Assembly (NCBI RefSeq): GCF_900187965.1
Contig: NZ_FZNL01000004.1
Location: 1-64,000, forward strand
DNA from: Flavobacterium sp. ov086
GTDB taxonomy: Bacteria; Bacteroidota; Bacteroidia; Flavobacteriales; Flavobacteriaceae
Length of the DNA: 64,000 nt
Reading direction: 5' to 3'
Part shown: positions 44,800-53,456 of the stretch, one piece after another
Numbering within the stretch: the first letter of the stretch is position 1
Layout: every line of letters starts with the position of its first letter
Notes under the pieces: model-generated
The model's database searches: none
What the model was told of the DNA's origin: nothing
Seen by the model: the letters and a program-made list of their open reading frames with translations, nothing else
Made by a program: the position numbers and the translations under genes

Positions 44800-45098
44800 T
44801 TTAATGTTTTGAATTAAAGTTGTAGATTTTGATTGAAAAAATTAAACACAAATTAAAATTGGAAAATTGAAGGTTTTTGAAAAAATCCAGATTTAAAAAC
44901 ATAACATTATTGTGAATTTATGAAAGGGAAATGTTTTTTTAATATACTTAAAAACTGTATATCTATGTGTTAGATAATTTTAATACTTTTCTGCCTAATA
45001 TTTTCAGATATTTTAGTGTTTTGGATTTTTTGGCAGAGGTTTAACTTTCAAATCCACAAAATATGTCCTACTTTAGCATCTTATAAAATTTAAGAAAA

Positions 45099-45956
45099 AT
45101 GATTAGCGAAGTACAATTTCAAGCCGAATTACAATTATTGATTAGTAATGCAATTCGAGAAGATGTAGGCACGGGAGATTACAGTTCATTGGCATGTATT
45201 CCCGATACAGCGCACGGACAAGCTAAATTATTGGTGAAAGATCAAGGCGTTATTGCGGGTGTTACACTGGCAAAAATGATTTTTGAATTTGTTGATTCAA
45301 AATTAAAAATCAAGACTTTTATTGAGGATGGCACACATGTAGAATATGGCGATGTTGTTTTTGAAGTTTCTGGAAGCTCACAATCGATTTTAAAAGCTGA
45401 ACGAGTGGTTTTGAATACCATGCAGCGTATGTCTGCAATTGCGACAAAAACAGCTCAATATGTGCAGCTTTTAGATGGAACCGAAGCTAAAATTTTAGAT
45501 ACCCGTAAAACAACTCCAAATTTTAGAGTTGCCGAAAAATGGGCTGTGAAAATAGGCGGAGGAGAAAATCATCGTTTTGCGCTTTATGATATGGTGATGC
45601 TTAAAGATAATCATATCGATTTTGCGGGCGGAATTACTTTAGCTATAAAGAAAACCAAAGAGTATTTGAAAGCCAATAATCTTGATTTGAAAATTATTGT
45701 TGAGGCCAGAAATTTGGATGAAATCCGTGAAATTCTTTTAAGTGACGGCGTTCACAGAATCCTGATCGATAACTTTAATTATGAAGATACTAAAACAGCA
45801 GTTCAATTAATTGGCAAAAAATGCCAAACAGAATCTTCAGGAAATATCAACGAAAAAACGATTCGTGAATATGCATTATGTGGCGTAAATTATATTTCGT
45901 CAGGAGCATTAACACATTCTGTTTACAATATGGATTTGAGTTTGAAGGCTTTTTAG
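45099..45956 (+). CDS. nadC: nicotinate-nucleotide diphosphorylase (carboxylating)
   Basis: It converts quinolinate and PRPP to nicotinate mononucleotide in NAD synthesis. The 285 residues show EDVGTGDYSS, the catalytic LDTRKTTPNFRVAEKWAVKI, GGGENHRFALYD, MLKDNHIDFAGG and the final NYISSGALTHS. The length is standard. No nadA or nadB is near it in the window. Confidence 0.97.
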   Translation: MISEVQFQAELQLLISNAIREDVGTGDYSSLACIPDTAHGQAKLLVKDQGVIAGVTLAKMIFEFVDSKLKIKTFIEDGTHVEYGDVVFEVSGSSQSILKAERVVLNTMQRMSAIATKTAQYVQLLDGTEAKILDTRKTTPNFRVAEKWAVKIGGGENHRFALYDMVMLKDNHIDFAGGITLAIKKTKEYLKANNLDLKIIVEARNLDEIREILLSDGVHRILIDNFNYEDTKTAVQLIGKKCQTESSGNINEKTIREYALCGVNYISSGALTHSVYNMDLSLKAF

Positions 45957-46066
45957 GAAGAAATTATGAGTTGTGAATCATGAATTATGAGTTTAAAATA
46001 ATCTAACAAAAACGTAACTCTAACCCGAGCGCTAGTGAATTGGCGCGGCAAATCTAAAATAATAAT

Positions 46067-46990
46067 ATGTCTCAAGAGATAGAAGATCGGATTGAAAAAA
46101 TTCCATTAATATGTTATTTAGCTCGGTTTCTGAAAAGAATAAAACTGCCGTGGCTGGAAGGTTTTTCGTTGTATGATTTGCTTGAAATGTATACCATTGG
46201 TATTATTGACGGTGCATTTTCGTATCATGCAAGTGCGGTTTCTTTTAGCTTTTTTATGGCTTTATTTCCTTTTGCGCTGTTTATTTTAAACTTGATTCCT
46301 TTTATTCCAATTGAAGGATTTCAACAGGATTTTCTGCAATTTGTACAACAAGGAGTTCCGCCAAATACCTACGATGCAATTAGTAAAATTATCAGTGATA
46401 TTTTAAACAATAGTCACTCGGGATTACTGTCGTCCGGATTCTTGCTTTCTATTTTTTTGATGGCAAATGGTATTAACGGAATTTTAAGTGGCTTTGAATC
46501 TTCTAAACACGTTTTTGATAAACGTGGTTTTCTGAATCAGTATTTAGTGGCATTGGCGATCTCGCTTGTTATGACAATTATTTTGTTTGTAACAGTGGCA
46601 ACAATTGTCGTTTTTGAGGTATTTATTCAAAAAACAATCATTCAGGATGTGTTGAGTGATCGTATTCCGCTGATAATTTTGGGACGATATTTGTTTGTTA
46701 TCTTGATGATTTTGATAACATCTTCAATATTATTACGTTATGGTACAAAGCAGTATAATAAAGTGCCTTTTATAAGTATTGGATCTGTTTTTACAACCAT
46801 CTTAATTGTTATATCTTCGTTCTTTTTTGGGATTTGGGTTATAAAATTCTCAAAATATAATGAACTTTATGGCTCAATTGGGACATTATTGATTCTAATG
46901 TTTTATATTTGGATAAACTGTATGATTCTGCTTTTGGGATTTGAATTGAATGCCTCTATCAGAAAATTAAAACAAAAAAAAAATAAATAA
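46067..46990 (+). CDS. YihY/BrkB-family inner-membrane protein
   Basis: The 307 residues contain six membrane helices. The family's N-terminal pattern is seen in FSYHASAVSFSFFMALFPFA and its C-terminal pattern in YGSIGTLLILMFYIWINCMILLLG. The polar N-terminus is cytosolic. Family members were once called ribonuclease BN by mistake; the role is unknown, possibly transport. It starts an operon with DUF2147, one base apart. Confidence 0.92.
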   Translation: MSQEIEDRIEKIPLICYLARFLKRIKLPWLEGFSLYDLLEMYTIGIIDGAFSYHASAVSFSFFMALFPFALFILNLIPFIPIEGFQQDFLQFVQQGVPPNTYDAISKIISDILNNSHSGLLSSGFLLSIFLMANGINGILSGFESSKHVFDKRGFLNQYLVALAISLVMTIILFVTVATIVVFEVFIQKTIIQDVLSDRIPLIILGRYLFVILMILITSSILLRYGTKQYNKVPFISIGSVFTTILIVISSFFFGIWVIKFSKYNELYGSIGTLLILMFYIWINCMILLLGFELNASIRKLKQKKNK

Positions 46991-46991
46991 T

Positions 46992-47423
46992 ATGAAAAAT
47001 TGGATGTTAACAATTGGAATTTTCTTTTTAACCTTAGGTACAATTCAGGGCCAAAGTGTTATTGGAAAATGGAAAACAATTGATGATGAAACCGGAGAAG
47101 CAAAATCTGTTGTAGAGATTTACGAAAAGTCAGGAAAAGTGTATGGTAAAGTGGTAGAAATACTTCGTGCCGATCATAAAAAAGATGTCTGTACAAAATG
47201 TGAAGGTGCAGATAAAAACAAACCAATTTTAGGTTTAAACATTATTAACGGACTTAAAAAAGATGGTGATGAATATGGCGGAGGAACTATTTTTGATCCT
47301 ACTAATGGTAAAAAATATAAATGCTATATAACACTTGAATCTGCTGATAAACTTAAGTTACGTGGTTATATTGGTATTTCTATTATGGGAAGAACACAAT
47401 ACTGGACCAGAGTAAAGAATTAA
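46992..47423 (+). CDS. DUF2147 secreted protein
   Basis: The 143 residues carry a signal peptide (ending TLGTIQGQS) and the compact DUF2147 lipocalin-like barrel. The marks are IGKWKTIDDETGEAKSVVEI, the Cys pair CTKCEGADKNKPILGLNI and GGTIFDPTNGKKYKCYI. Members are periplasmic or exported with unproven function. It sits between YihY and the beta-lactamase. Confidence 0.92.
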   Translation: MKNWMLTIGIFFLTLGTIQGQSVIGKWKTIDDETGEAKSVVEIYEKSGKVYGKVVEILRADHKKDVCTKCEGADKNKPILGLNIINGLKKDGDEYGGGTIFDPTNGKKYKCYITLESADKLKLRGYIGISIMGRTQYWTRVKN

Positions 47424-47437
47424 TTATATAAATAAAA

Positions 47438-48178
47438 ATGCGAAAATTAGCATCGATAGTTTTATTTCTGACAATACTATCCAATAGTTTTGCTCAGTCT
47501 AAGAATTCGCCATTACAAATTAGTCATCTTATGGGTGACTTTTATGTTTATAAGACGTTTCATGATTATAAAGGAACTTTGATTTCAGCAAATGCCATGT
47601 ATCTGGTTACAGATAAAGGCGTTGTGTTGTTTGATGCTCCTTGGGATAAAACACAATTTCAGCCTTTATTAGATAGTATAAAAGCAAGACATCATAAAGA
47701 AGTTGTGATGTGTTTTGCAACGCATTCTCATGAAGACAGGGCAGGAGGTTTGGAGTTTTATGGTAAAAAAGGAATTAAAACTTATACTATAAAATTAACG
47801 GATCAGATTCTTGAAAAGAATAACGAAAAAAGAGCCGAATTTATAATCCCAAATGATACAACATTTACGGTTGGGCAACATACTTTTGAGGTTTATTATC
47901 CTGGAAAAGGTCATGCTCCGGATAATATTATAGTTTGGTTTAATAAAGAAAAAGTCCTTTATGGAGGTTGTTTTATCAAAAGTACCGAAGCAAAAGATTT
48001 AGGATATTTAGGCGATTCAGATGTGAAAGAATGGGAGAAATCAATTAAAAAAGTACAATCAAAATTTAAAAAACCTAAATATATTATTACGGGTCATGAT
48101 GATTGGAAAGATTTGTCTTCGTTAAATCATACGCTGAAATTGGTTCAGGAATATAATACTGCATCAGGTAAAAAGTAA
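47438..48178 (+). CDS. bla: subclass B1 metallo-beta-lactamase, JOHN/IND-like
   Basis: This zinc enzyme hydrolyses beta-lactams including carbapenems in the periplasm. The 246 residues start with a signal peptide of 20. Zinc ligands are all present: His96, His98 and Asp100 in THSHEDRAGG, His159 in KGHAPDN, Cys178 in GGCFIKS and His220 in ITGHDDW. This is the B1 pattern. Flavobacterium johnsoniae carries such a gene (JOHN-1), and the text here resembles that branch. It follows DUF2147 by 14 bases, as a chromosomal gene. No mobile element adjoins it. Confidence 0.93.
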   Translation: MRKLASIVLFLTILSNSFAQSKNSPLQISHLMGDFYVYKTFHDYKGTLISANAMYLVTDKGVVLFDAPWDKTQFQPLLDSIKARHHKEVVMCFATHSHEDRAGGLEFYGKKGIKTYTIKLTDQILEKNNEKRAEFIIPNDTTFTVGQHTFEVYYPGKGHAPDNIIVWFNKEKVLYGGCFIKSTEAKDLGYLGDSDVKEWEKSIKKVQSKFKKPKYIITGHDDWKDLSSLNHTLKLVQEYNTASGKK

Positions 48179-48186
48179 TTTTTGCT

Positions 48187-48194
48187 TATATTTG
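48187..48194 (+). promoter_or_regulatory. -7 box before the MntA-like gene
   Basis: TATATTTG matches TAnnTTTG, 18 bases before the ATG at 48213. It suggests that the toxin-antitoxin pair has its own promoter. Confidence 0.4.
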
Positions 48195-48212
48195 AAATAA
48201 AATTATACGTTA

Positions 48213-48512
48213 ATGAATTTTTTAGAACATCATTTATCGGAGATCTCTAAACTTTGCAAAAGTCACAAGGTAAGGGCTTTGTATGCTTTTGGTTCAGTAC
48301 TTACGGAAGATTTTAGCGATAAAAGTGATGTTGATTTAGTTGTAGATTTTCAATCTTTTGATGTGTTGGATTACGCTGATAATTATTTTGATCTTAAGTT
48401 TTCATTAGAAGATATTTTAAACCGTCCAGTTGATTTATTGGAAGAAAAAGCAATTAAAAATCCTTATTTCAAACAAAATCTCGATAAACAAAGACAATTA
48501 ATTTATGGATAA
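48213..48512 (+). CDS. mntA: MntA-like nucleotidyltransferase antitoxin
   Basis: This minimal nucleotidyltransferase of 99 residues has Gly27-Ser28, ten residues, then Asp39-Val-Asp41 (the GSx10DxD motif), with a third Asp45 in the next strand. In HEPN/MNT systems such proteins AMPylate the HepT toxin on a Tyr near its active site and so block it. The start of the partner overlaps its end by eight bases, the usual coupling. Confidence 0.88.
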   Translation: MNFLEHHLSEISKLCKSHKVRALYAFGSVLTEDFSDKSDVDLVVDFQSFDVLDYADNYFDLKFSLEDILNRPVDLLEEKAIKNPYFKQNLDKQRQLIYG

Positions 48513-48798
48513 TAATATTAAAACCTGGTTGTTTGATATTTTGAGTTCTATAAATGAAATTGAAAGTTATTTTGTTAATCAATCTATGCAATTTCAAAAT
48601 TATCAAAAAGACCTGCGTACTAAACGTGCTGTGGAGCGGAATATTGAAATTATTGGTGAGGCAATGAATAGAATTTTAAAAGAAAATAGCGAAATTCAAA
48701 TTTCAGATTCCCGAAAAATTGTTGCTGTAAGAAATAGAATAATTCATGGTTACGACTCTGTATCTGATGAAGTTATTTGGGGAATTGTTATTAAATAG
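48505..48798 (+). CDS. hepT: HepT-like HEPN ribonuclease toxin, cut short by an amber codon
   Basis: The 97 residues belong to the HepT (DUF86) family. The RNase motif RNRIIHGY (Arg76, His81, Tyr83) is intact, with Tyr83 the likely AMPylation site. The frame ends at TAG 48796-48798, right after WGIVIK. The same frame continues LPILKAEVEKMLSE to TAA at 48841-48843, which is the normal C-terminal helix of these proteins. A point mutation has therefore removed 15 residues, and toxin stability may be impaired. The partner is at 48213. Confidence 0.88.
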   Translation: MDNNIKTWLFDILSSINEIESYFVNQSMQFQNYQKDLRTKRAVERNIEIIGEAMNRILKENSEIQISDSRKIVAVRNRIIHGYDSVSDEVIWGIVIK

Positions 48799-48876
48799 CT
48801 TCCAATTCTTAAAGCCGAAGTAGAAAAAATGCTTTCAGAATAATTACAAATTATTCAAATCTTATAAAATATTTCC

Positions 48877-51327
48877 ATGTTTTTTGTCGAAGTTGTTTTA
48901 CCGCTTTCCTTAGCCAAAACCTTTACTTATCGTATTTCTGAGGCCGAATTTCATTTCATTAAAAAAGGAATGCGGGTTGCGGTGCCTTTTGGTAAAAGTA
49001 AAATATATACCGCATTGGTAATTGATATTCATCAGAACGAGCCGAGTTTATATGATGCCAAAGAAATTCATCAAATTCTTGACGAAAAACCTATTGCAAC
49101 CGAAATCCAGATTAAGCACTGGCTTTGGGTAGCGAATTATTATATGTGCGGAATTGGTGATGTGTATCGTGGTGCTTTCCCAACAGGATTATTATTAGAA
49201 AGTGAAACTATAATTTCGCTTAAAGCGGAAATCGTAGTAAATGATTCTGAACTTTCTGATGATGAATTTTTGGTTTATGAAGCCTTGCAGCATCAAAGTT
49301 CGCTTAAAGTTCAAGAGATTATTTCGATATTAAATAAGAAGAATATTTTTCCGATTCTTCAAAAAATGATGGCTAAAGATATCGTTGTTTTAGAAGAAGA
49401 AATAAAGGAAAGTTATAAGCCTAAGTTAGTTCGGTATGTAAAATTACATGCAAAATATGACTCGGAAAGTGGTCTTGGAGCATTACTGGAAGTATTGAAA
49501 AGTGCCAATAAACAGAAAGAAATTGTTTTGGCGTATTTTCAAATTATGGCTTCTGAAAAGAAACCTATTACGGTAAAGAAACTGGTTGAGGTTTCGGGTT
49601 CAACTTCGACGACGGTTAAAGCTTTGATTGATAAAGAAATTTTTGAAGAATATCTTTTACAGCACGATCGTGTTTCTTTTACGGGAGAAGCTTCGGATAA
49701 ACAATTGTTGTTAAGCGAAGCTCAGGAAAATGCTTTTACGGCAATTAAAAATAATCTTTTAGAAAAAGAAGTTTGTTTGCTTCACGGTGTTACGTCAAGC
49801 GGAAAAACAGAAATTTATATAAAATTAATTGAAGAATATTTAGCTACAGGAAAACAGGTTTTGTATTTATTGCCTGAAATTGCATTAACCACACAATTAG
49901 TTTCTCGTTTGCGACTTCATTTTGGGGATAAAGTAGCTGTTTTTCATTCTAAATATAGTAATAACGAAAGAGTAGAAGTTTGGAAGCAAACACTTGAAAA
50001 TTCAGAAAAAGCTCAGATTGTAATAGGAGCGAGGTCAGCTTTGTTTTTGCCTTTCGATAATTTAGGATTGTTGATTGTTGATGAAGAACACGAACAGACT
50101 TTTAAGCAAACTGATCCTGCACCACGTTATCATGCGCGCGATGCTGCAATTGTTCTGGCTAACTTTCATAATGCAAAAGTCCTTTTGGGATCTGCAACGC
50201 CAAGTATTGAGACCTATTTTAATACACAAAGTGATAAATACGGTTTAGTAACGCTTACGGAGCGTTATAATAATGTTCGAATGCCTGAAATTCTTTTGGT
50301 CGATTTGAAAGACAAACATTTCAGAAAACGAATGACAGGGCATTTTAGTGATCTTTTAATAGAAGAAATTACGGAAGCTTTGTCTTTGGGTGAGCAAGTG
50401 ATTTTGTTTCAAAACAGACGCGGATATTCACCAATAATCGAATGTATGACTTGTGGACACGTTCCGCATTGTCAGCAATGCGATGTGAGTCTGACTTTTC
50501 ATAAACATAAAAATCAATTGCGTTGTCATTATTGTGGTTATTCGATTGCGAAACCTACGCATTGTCATAGTTGTTCCAGTATTGATTTGACTACAAAAGG
50601 CTTTGGAACGGAACAGATTGAACAAGAATTAATTTCTCTTTTTCCGAAGGCTAAAACCGGAAGAATGGATCAGGATACTACTCGTGGAAAATATGGTTTT
50701 GAGAAAATAATTGATTCTTTTAAAAACCGTGAAATTGATATTTTGGTCGGAACACAAATGCTTGCCAAAGGCTTGGATTTTGATAATGTAAGTTTGGTAG
50801 GAATCATGAATGCGGATAATATGCTGCATCATCCTGATTTCAGGGCTTTTGAGCGTAGTTTTCAGATGATGACCCAAGTTGCGGGAAGAGCCGGAAGATC
50901 TGAAAAGCAAGGAAAAGTTGTAATTCAGACTTATAATCCAAATCACAATACAATTCAGCAAGTTACAAGTCATAATTATATAGGTATGTATAAGGAGCAA
51001 TTATACGACCGACAAATCTATAAGTATCCGCCTTATTTCAGAATCATAAAGCTGACACTGAAACACCGTGAATTTGAAAAATTAAAAGAGGGCTCGATGT
51101 GGCTGTATCAGGTTTTAAGTCAAAACCTTAATATGCCTGTTTTAGGACCGGAAGAACCTGCGATAAGCAGAATCAGAAATGAATATATCAGAACGATTCT
51201 GATTAAGATTCCGAACAATCTGCCTCTGGCGGGCACAAAAAAAACTATTCAGAAAATGTTGAATAGTTTTGAGGCTGTTGCGCAATACAGAGCTATAAAG
51301 GTAATTGCCAATGTCGATTTTTATTAA
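48877..51327 (+). CDS. priA: primosomal replication helicase PriA
   Basis: The 816-residue 3'-5' helicase restarts stalled replication forks. An N-terminal DNA-binding domain (MFFVEVVLPLSLAKTFTY) is followed by Walker A GVTSSGKTE (304-312) and DEEH (402-405). The zinc-binding Cys cluster CMTCGHVPHCQQCD ... CHYCGY ... CHSC comes next, then TQMLAKGLDFDNV and VAGRAGR. It follows the HepT gene by about 80 bases and converges with the LytTR gene with a one-base gap. Confidence 0.97.
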   Translation: MFFVEVVLPLSLAKTFTYRISEAEFHFIKKGMRVAVPFGKSKIYTALVIDIHQNEPSLYDAKEIHQILDEKPIATEIQIKHWLWVANYYMCGIGDVYRGAFPTGLLLESETIISLKAEIVVNDSELSDDEFLVYEALQHQSSLKVQEIISILNKKNIFPILQKMMAKDIVVLEEEIKESYKPKLVRYVKLHAKYDSESGLGALLEVLKSANKQKEIVLAYFQIMASEKKPITVKKLVEVSGSTSTTVKALIDKEIFEEYLLQHDRVSFTGEASDKQLLLSEAQENAFTAIKNNLLEKEVCLLHGVTSSGKTEIYIKLIEEYLATGKQVLYLLPEIALTTQLVSRLRLHFGDKVAVFHSKYSNNERVEVWKQTLENSEKAQIVIGARSALFLPFDNLGLLIVDEEHEQTFKQTDPAPRYHARDAAIVLANFHNAKVLLGSATPSIETYFNTQSDKYGLVTLTERYNNVRMPEILLVDLKDKHFRKRMTGHFSDLLIEEITEALSLGEQVILFQNRRGYSPIIECMTCGHVPHCQQCDVSLTFHKHKNQLRCHYCGYSIAKPTHCHSCSSIDLTTKGFGTEQIEQELISLFPKAKTGRMDQDTTRGKYGFEKIIDSFKNREIDILVGTQMLAKGLDFDNVSLVGIMNADNMLHHPDFRAFERSFQMMTQVAGRAGRSEKQGKVVIQTYNPNHNTIQQVTSHNYIGMYKEQLYDRQIYKYPPYFRIIKLTLKHREFEKLKEGSMWLYQVLSQNLNMPVLGPEEPAISRIRNEYIRTILIKIPNNLPLAGTKKTIQKMLNSFEAVAQYRAIKVIANVDFY

Positions 51328-51328
51328 A

Positions 51329-52027
51329 TTAAGACGATGTTGACAATGCTTTTACTAAATCTTCTTTTTTGTTTCGGCTAAGGGGGATTTTGGTAATACC
51401 AATTTCTGCAAATTTACTGTTAAAACGCTCTACCTTATCTATATTAATAATATAGGACTTGTGTACACGAATAAATTTGTCTTTTGAAAGATCATTTTCA
51501 AAAGATTTCATAGTTGAAAGTACCAAATTACTATCGTCTTCTGTAACCACTCTTACATAATCTCCAAAAGCTTCAATCCATTTGATTTTTGCGGTGAAAA
51601 TTTTAAGTTTTTTAAGGTTACTCTTGATGAAAATATGTTCGCCTTCTTCTTCTTTTACTTCTTTTTTGAGTAAATGCATGTCTATTGCTCTTTTTACAGA
51701 AGCATTGAACCGGTCTACGGCAATAGGTTTTTGCAGATAATCAGTGGCATCATAGTCAAAAGCTTTTAAAGCATATTCGGCTTTAGAAGTAATAAATATA
51801 ATTTGAGGTTTTGATTTTAGTCCGTCAAGGAAGTCAAAACCGTTAATAACAGGCATTTCAATATCAAGGAATATAAGATCGATATTATTTAGAGAGATAC
51901 AACTTTTTGCTTCTATTGCATTAGAAAAATCCCCGATTAAGTGCAAACCTGGGTGATTATTAACTAATTTTGCAATAATTGTCCTCTGTATAGAACTATC
52001 ATCTACAACAACACAGTTTAGTTTCAT
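51329..52027 (-). CDS. LytTR-family response regulator
   Basis: The 232 residues hold a receiver domain (acidic Asp9/Asp10, phospho-acceptor Asp55 in LIFLDIEMPV, conserved Lys in YLQKPI). A LytTR DNA-binding domain follows (IKWIEAFGDYVRVVTEDDS, FIRVHKSYIINIDKVERFN). Such regulators normally pair with a LytS/YehU-like sensor kinase. None is adjacent, so it is an orphan. Its target is not evident from the window. Confidence 0.92.
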   Translation of the reverse strand: MKLNCVVVDDSSIQRTIIAKLVNNHPGLHLIGDFSNAIEAKSCISLNNIDLIFLDIEMPVINGFDFLDGLKSKPQIIFITSKAEYALKAFDYDATDYLQKPIAVDRFNASVKRAIDMHLLKKEVKEEEGEHIFIKSNLKKLKIFTAKIKWIEAFGDYVRVVTEDDSNLVLSTMKSFENDLSKDKFIRVHKSYIINIDKVERFNSKFAEIGITKIPLSRNKKEDLVKALSTSS

Positions 52028-52144
52028 AACATTTAAAATTTAGAATAAATTCAGGATAGCAGTAGTAAATGTATTATTTTTTTGTAAAAAAAACTAGAGT
52101 GAGCGTGTATTTTTTGCATTACGACGAATAAAACTAAAAAAGTG

Positions 52145-52174
52145 TTGTATATATAAATTAAATGGTTACTTTTG
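52145..52174 (+). promoter_or_regulatory. promoter of the rpsF-rpsR-rplI operon
   Basis: TTG at 52145-52147, a 19-base spacer and TACTTTTG at 52167-52174 give a complete Bacteroidota promoter (TTG-N17-23-TAnnTTTG). It is the best promoter in the window, 32 bases upstream of the rpsF ATG. Confidence 0.75.
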
Positions 52175-52205
52175 CACCCAATTTTAACAAATAAATATTG
52201 TATTT

Positions 52206-52547
52206 ATGAATCATTATGAAACTGTTTTCATTTTAAATCCCGTTTTATCTGAGGTTCAGGTGAAGGAAACAGTAACGAAATTTGAAGAATTTCTTACTAG
52301 TAGAGGAGCTGAAATGGTATCTAAAGAGGATTGGGGTCTGAAAAAAATGGCTTACGAAATCCAAAACAAAAAAAGTGGTTTTTATCACTTATTCGAATTC
52401 AAAGTAGCTGGAGAAGTTCTAATTGCTTTTGAAACTGAATTTAGACGTGACGAAAGAGTTATGCGTTTCTTAACTGTAAGTTTAGACAAACATGCTATTT
52501 CATGGGCTGAAAGAAGAAGAGCCAAATTAAAATCTACTAAAGCTTAA
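52206..52547 (+). CDS. rpsF: 30S ribosomal protein S6
   Basis: S6 binds 16S rRNA with S18 in the central domain of the small subunit. The 113 residues show [40 protein letters not shown] and [18 protein letters not shown]. It is the first gene of the three-gene ribosomal operon and, as usual in Bacteroidota, no ssb lies between it and rpsR. Confidence 0.98.
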
Positions 52548-52552
52548 TTATT

Positions 52553-52849
52553 ATGTCTACAATAGAGCAATCTGCAAAAGGAAAAAAAGACGGAGATATC
52601 AGATATTTAACGCCTTTAAACATTGAAACTAACAAAACTAAAAAGTACTGTCGTTTCAAAAAATCAGGAATCAAATATATCGATTATAAAGATGCTGATT
52701 TCTTATTGAAATTCGTTAATGAGCAAGGAAAAATTCTTCCTCGTCGTTTAACTGGAACTTCATTAAAATACCAAAGAAAAGTTTCTGTAGCTGTAAAAAG
52801 AGCTCGTCACTTAGCTTTAATGCCATACGTGGCCGATTTATTAAAATAA
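52553..52849 (+). CDS. rpsR: 30S ribosomal protein S18
   Basis: It partners S6 on 16S rRNA. The 98 residues include the family core [37 protein letters not shown] and [13 protein letters not shown]. It starts five bases after rpsF. Confidence 0.98.
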
Positions 52850-52914
52850 TTAAAAACTCTAGTCGCTGGTTTCTGTTTAGCAGAACCTAACTTCTAACAT
52901 ATAAGGACAACAAC

Positions 52915-53355
52915 ATGGAACTTATTTTAAAACAAGACGTACAAAACTTAGGATTTAAAGATGATGTAGTATCAGTTAAAGCTGGTTACGGTCGTAACTT
53001 TTTAATTCCTCAAGGATTCGCACATTTAGCTACACCTTCTGCAAAGAAAGTTTTGGCTGAAAACCTAAAACAAAGAGCTCATAAAGAAGCTAAAGTTGTT
53101 GCTGACGCAAAAGCATTAGCTGAAACATTGAAAGCAATTGAAATTAAACTTTTTGCAAAAGCAGGTGGTGAAAAATTATTCGGTTCAATCACGAATATTG
53201 ATATCGCTGAAGCTTTAGCTAAAGGTGGACAAGTAATTGATAGAAAATTCATCACTAGCGGTATCGTTAAACGTACTGGTAAATACACTGCAAGTGTACG
53301 TTTACACAGAGATGTTGTCGTTGAATTACCATACGAAATCGTTGCTGAAAAATAA
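52915..53355 (+). CDS. rplI: 50S ribosomal protein L9
   Basis: The 146 residues match L9: MELILKQDVQNLGFKDDVVS and VKAGYGRNFLIPQGFA form the N-terminal domain, a Lys/Ala-rich long helix connects, and GGEKLFGSITNIDIAEAL begins the C-terminal domain. A 65-base gap separates it from rpsR. A terminator follows after about 30 bases. Confidence 0.98.
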   Translation: MELILKQDVQNLGFKDDVVSVKAGYGRNFLIPQGFAHLATPSAKKVLAENLKQRAHKEAKVVADAKALAETLKAIEIKLFAKAGGEKLFGSITNIDIAEALAKGGQVIDRKFITSGIVKRTGKYTASVRLHRDVVVELPYEIVAEK

Positions 53356-53385
53356 CATTTTGTTAACTTCTTGTTAATAAAATAT

Positions 53386-53415
53386 AAAAACCACTCTTAG
53401 GAGTGGTTTTTTTTT
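53386..53415 (+). terminator. terminator after rplI
   Basis: AAAAACCACTC and GAGTGGTTTTT form an 11-bp stem with loop TTAG, followed by further T residues. It closes the ribosomal operon. Confidence 0.95.
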
Positions 53416-53418
53416 GCC

Positions 53419-53426
53419 TATTTTTG
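53419..53426 (+). promoter_or_regulatory. -7 box of the Oar-like receptor gene
   Basis: TATTTTTG matches TAnnTTTG, 31 bases before the ATG at 53457. No -33 TTG was seen at the right distance, since the terminator occupies it. Confidence 0.4.
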
Positions 53427-53456
53427 AGTTTAACCAACTAATTCAAAATCAGCAAA

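Noticed and set aside
50629..51000. Minus-strand frame of 123 codons inside priA
   Set aside because: It is a shadow of a universally conserved gene.
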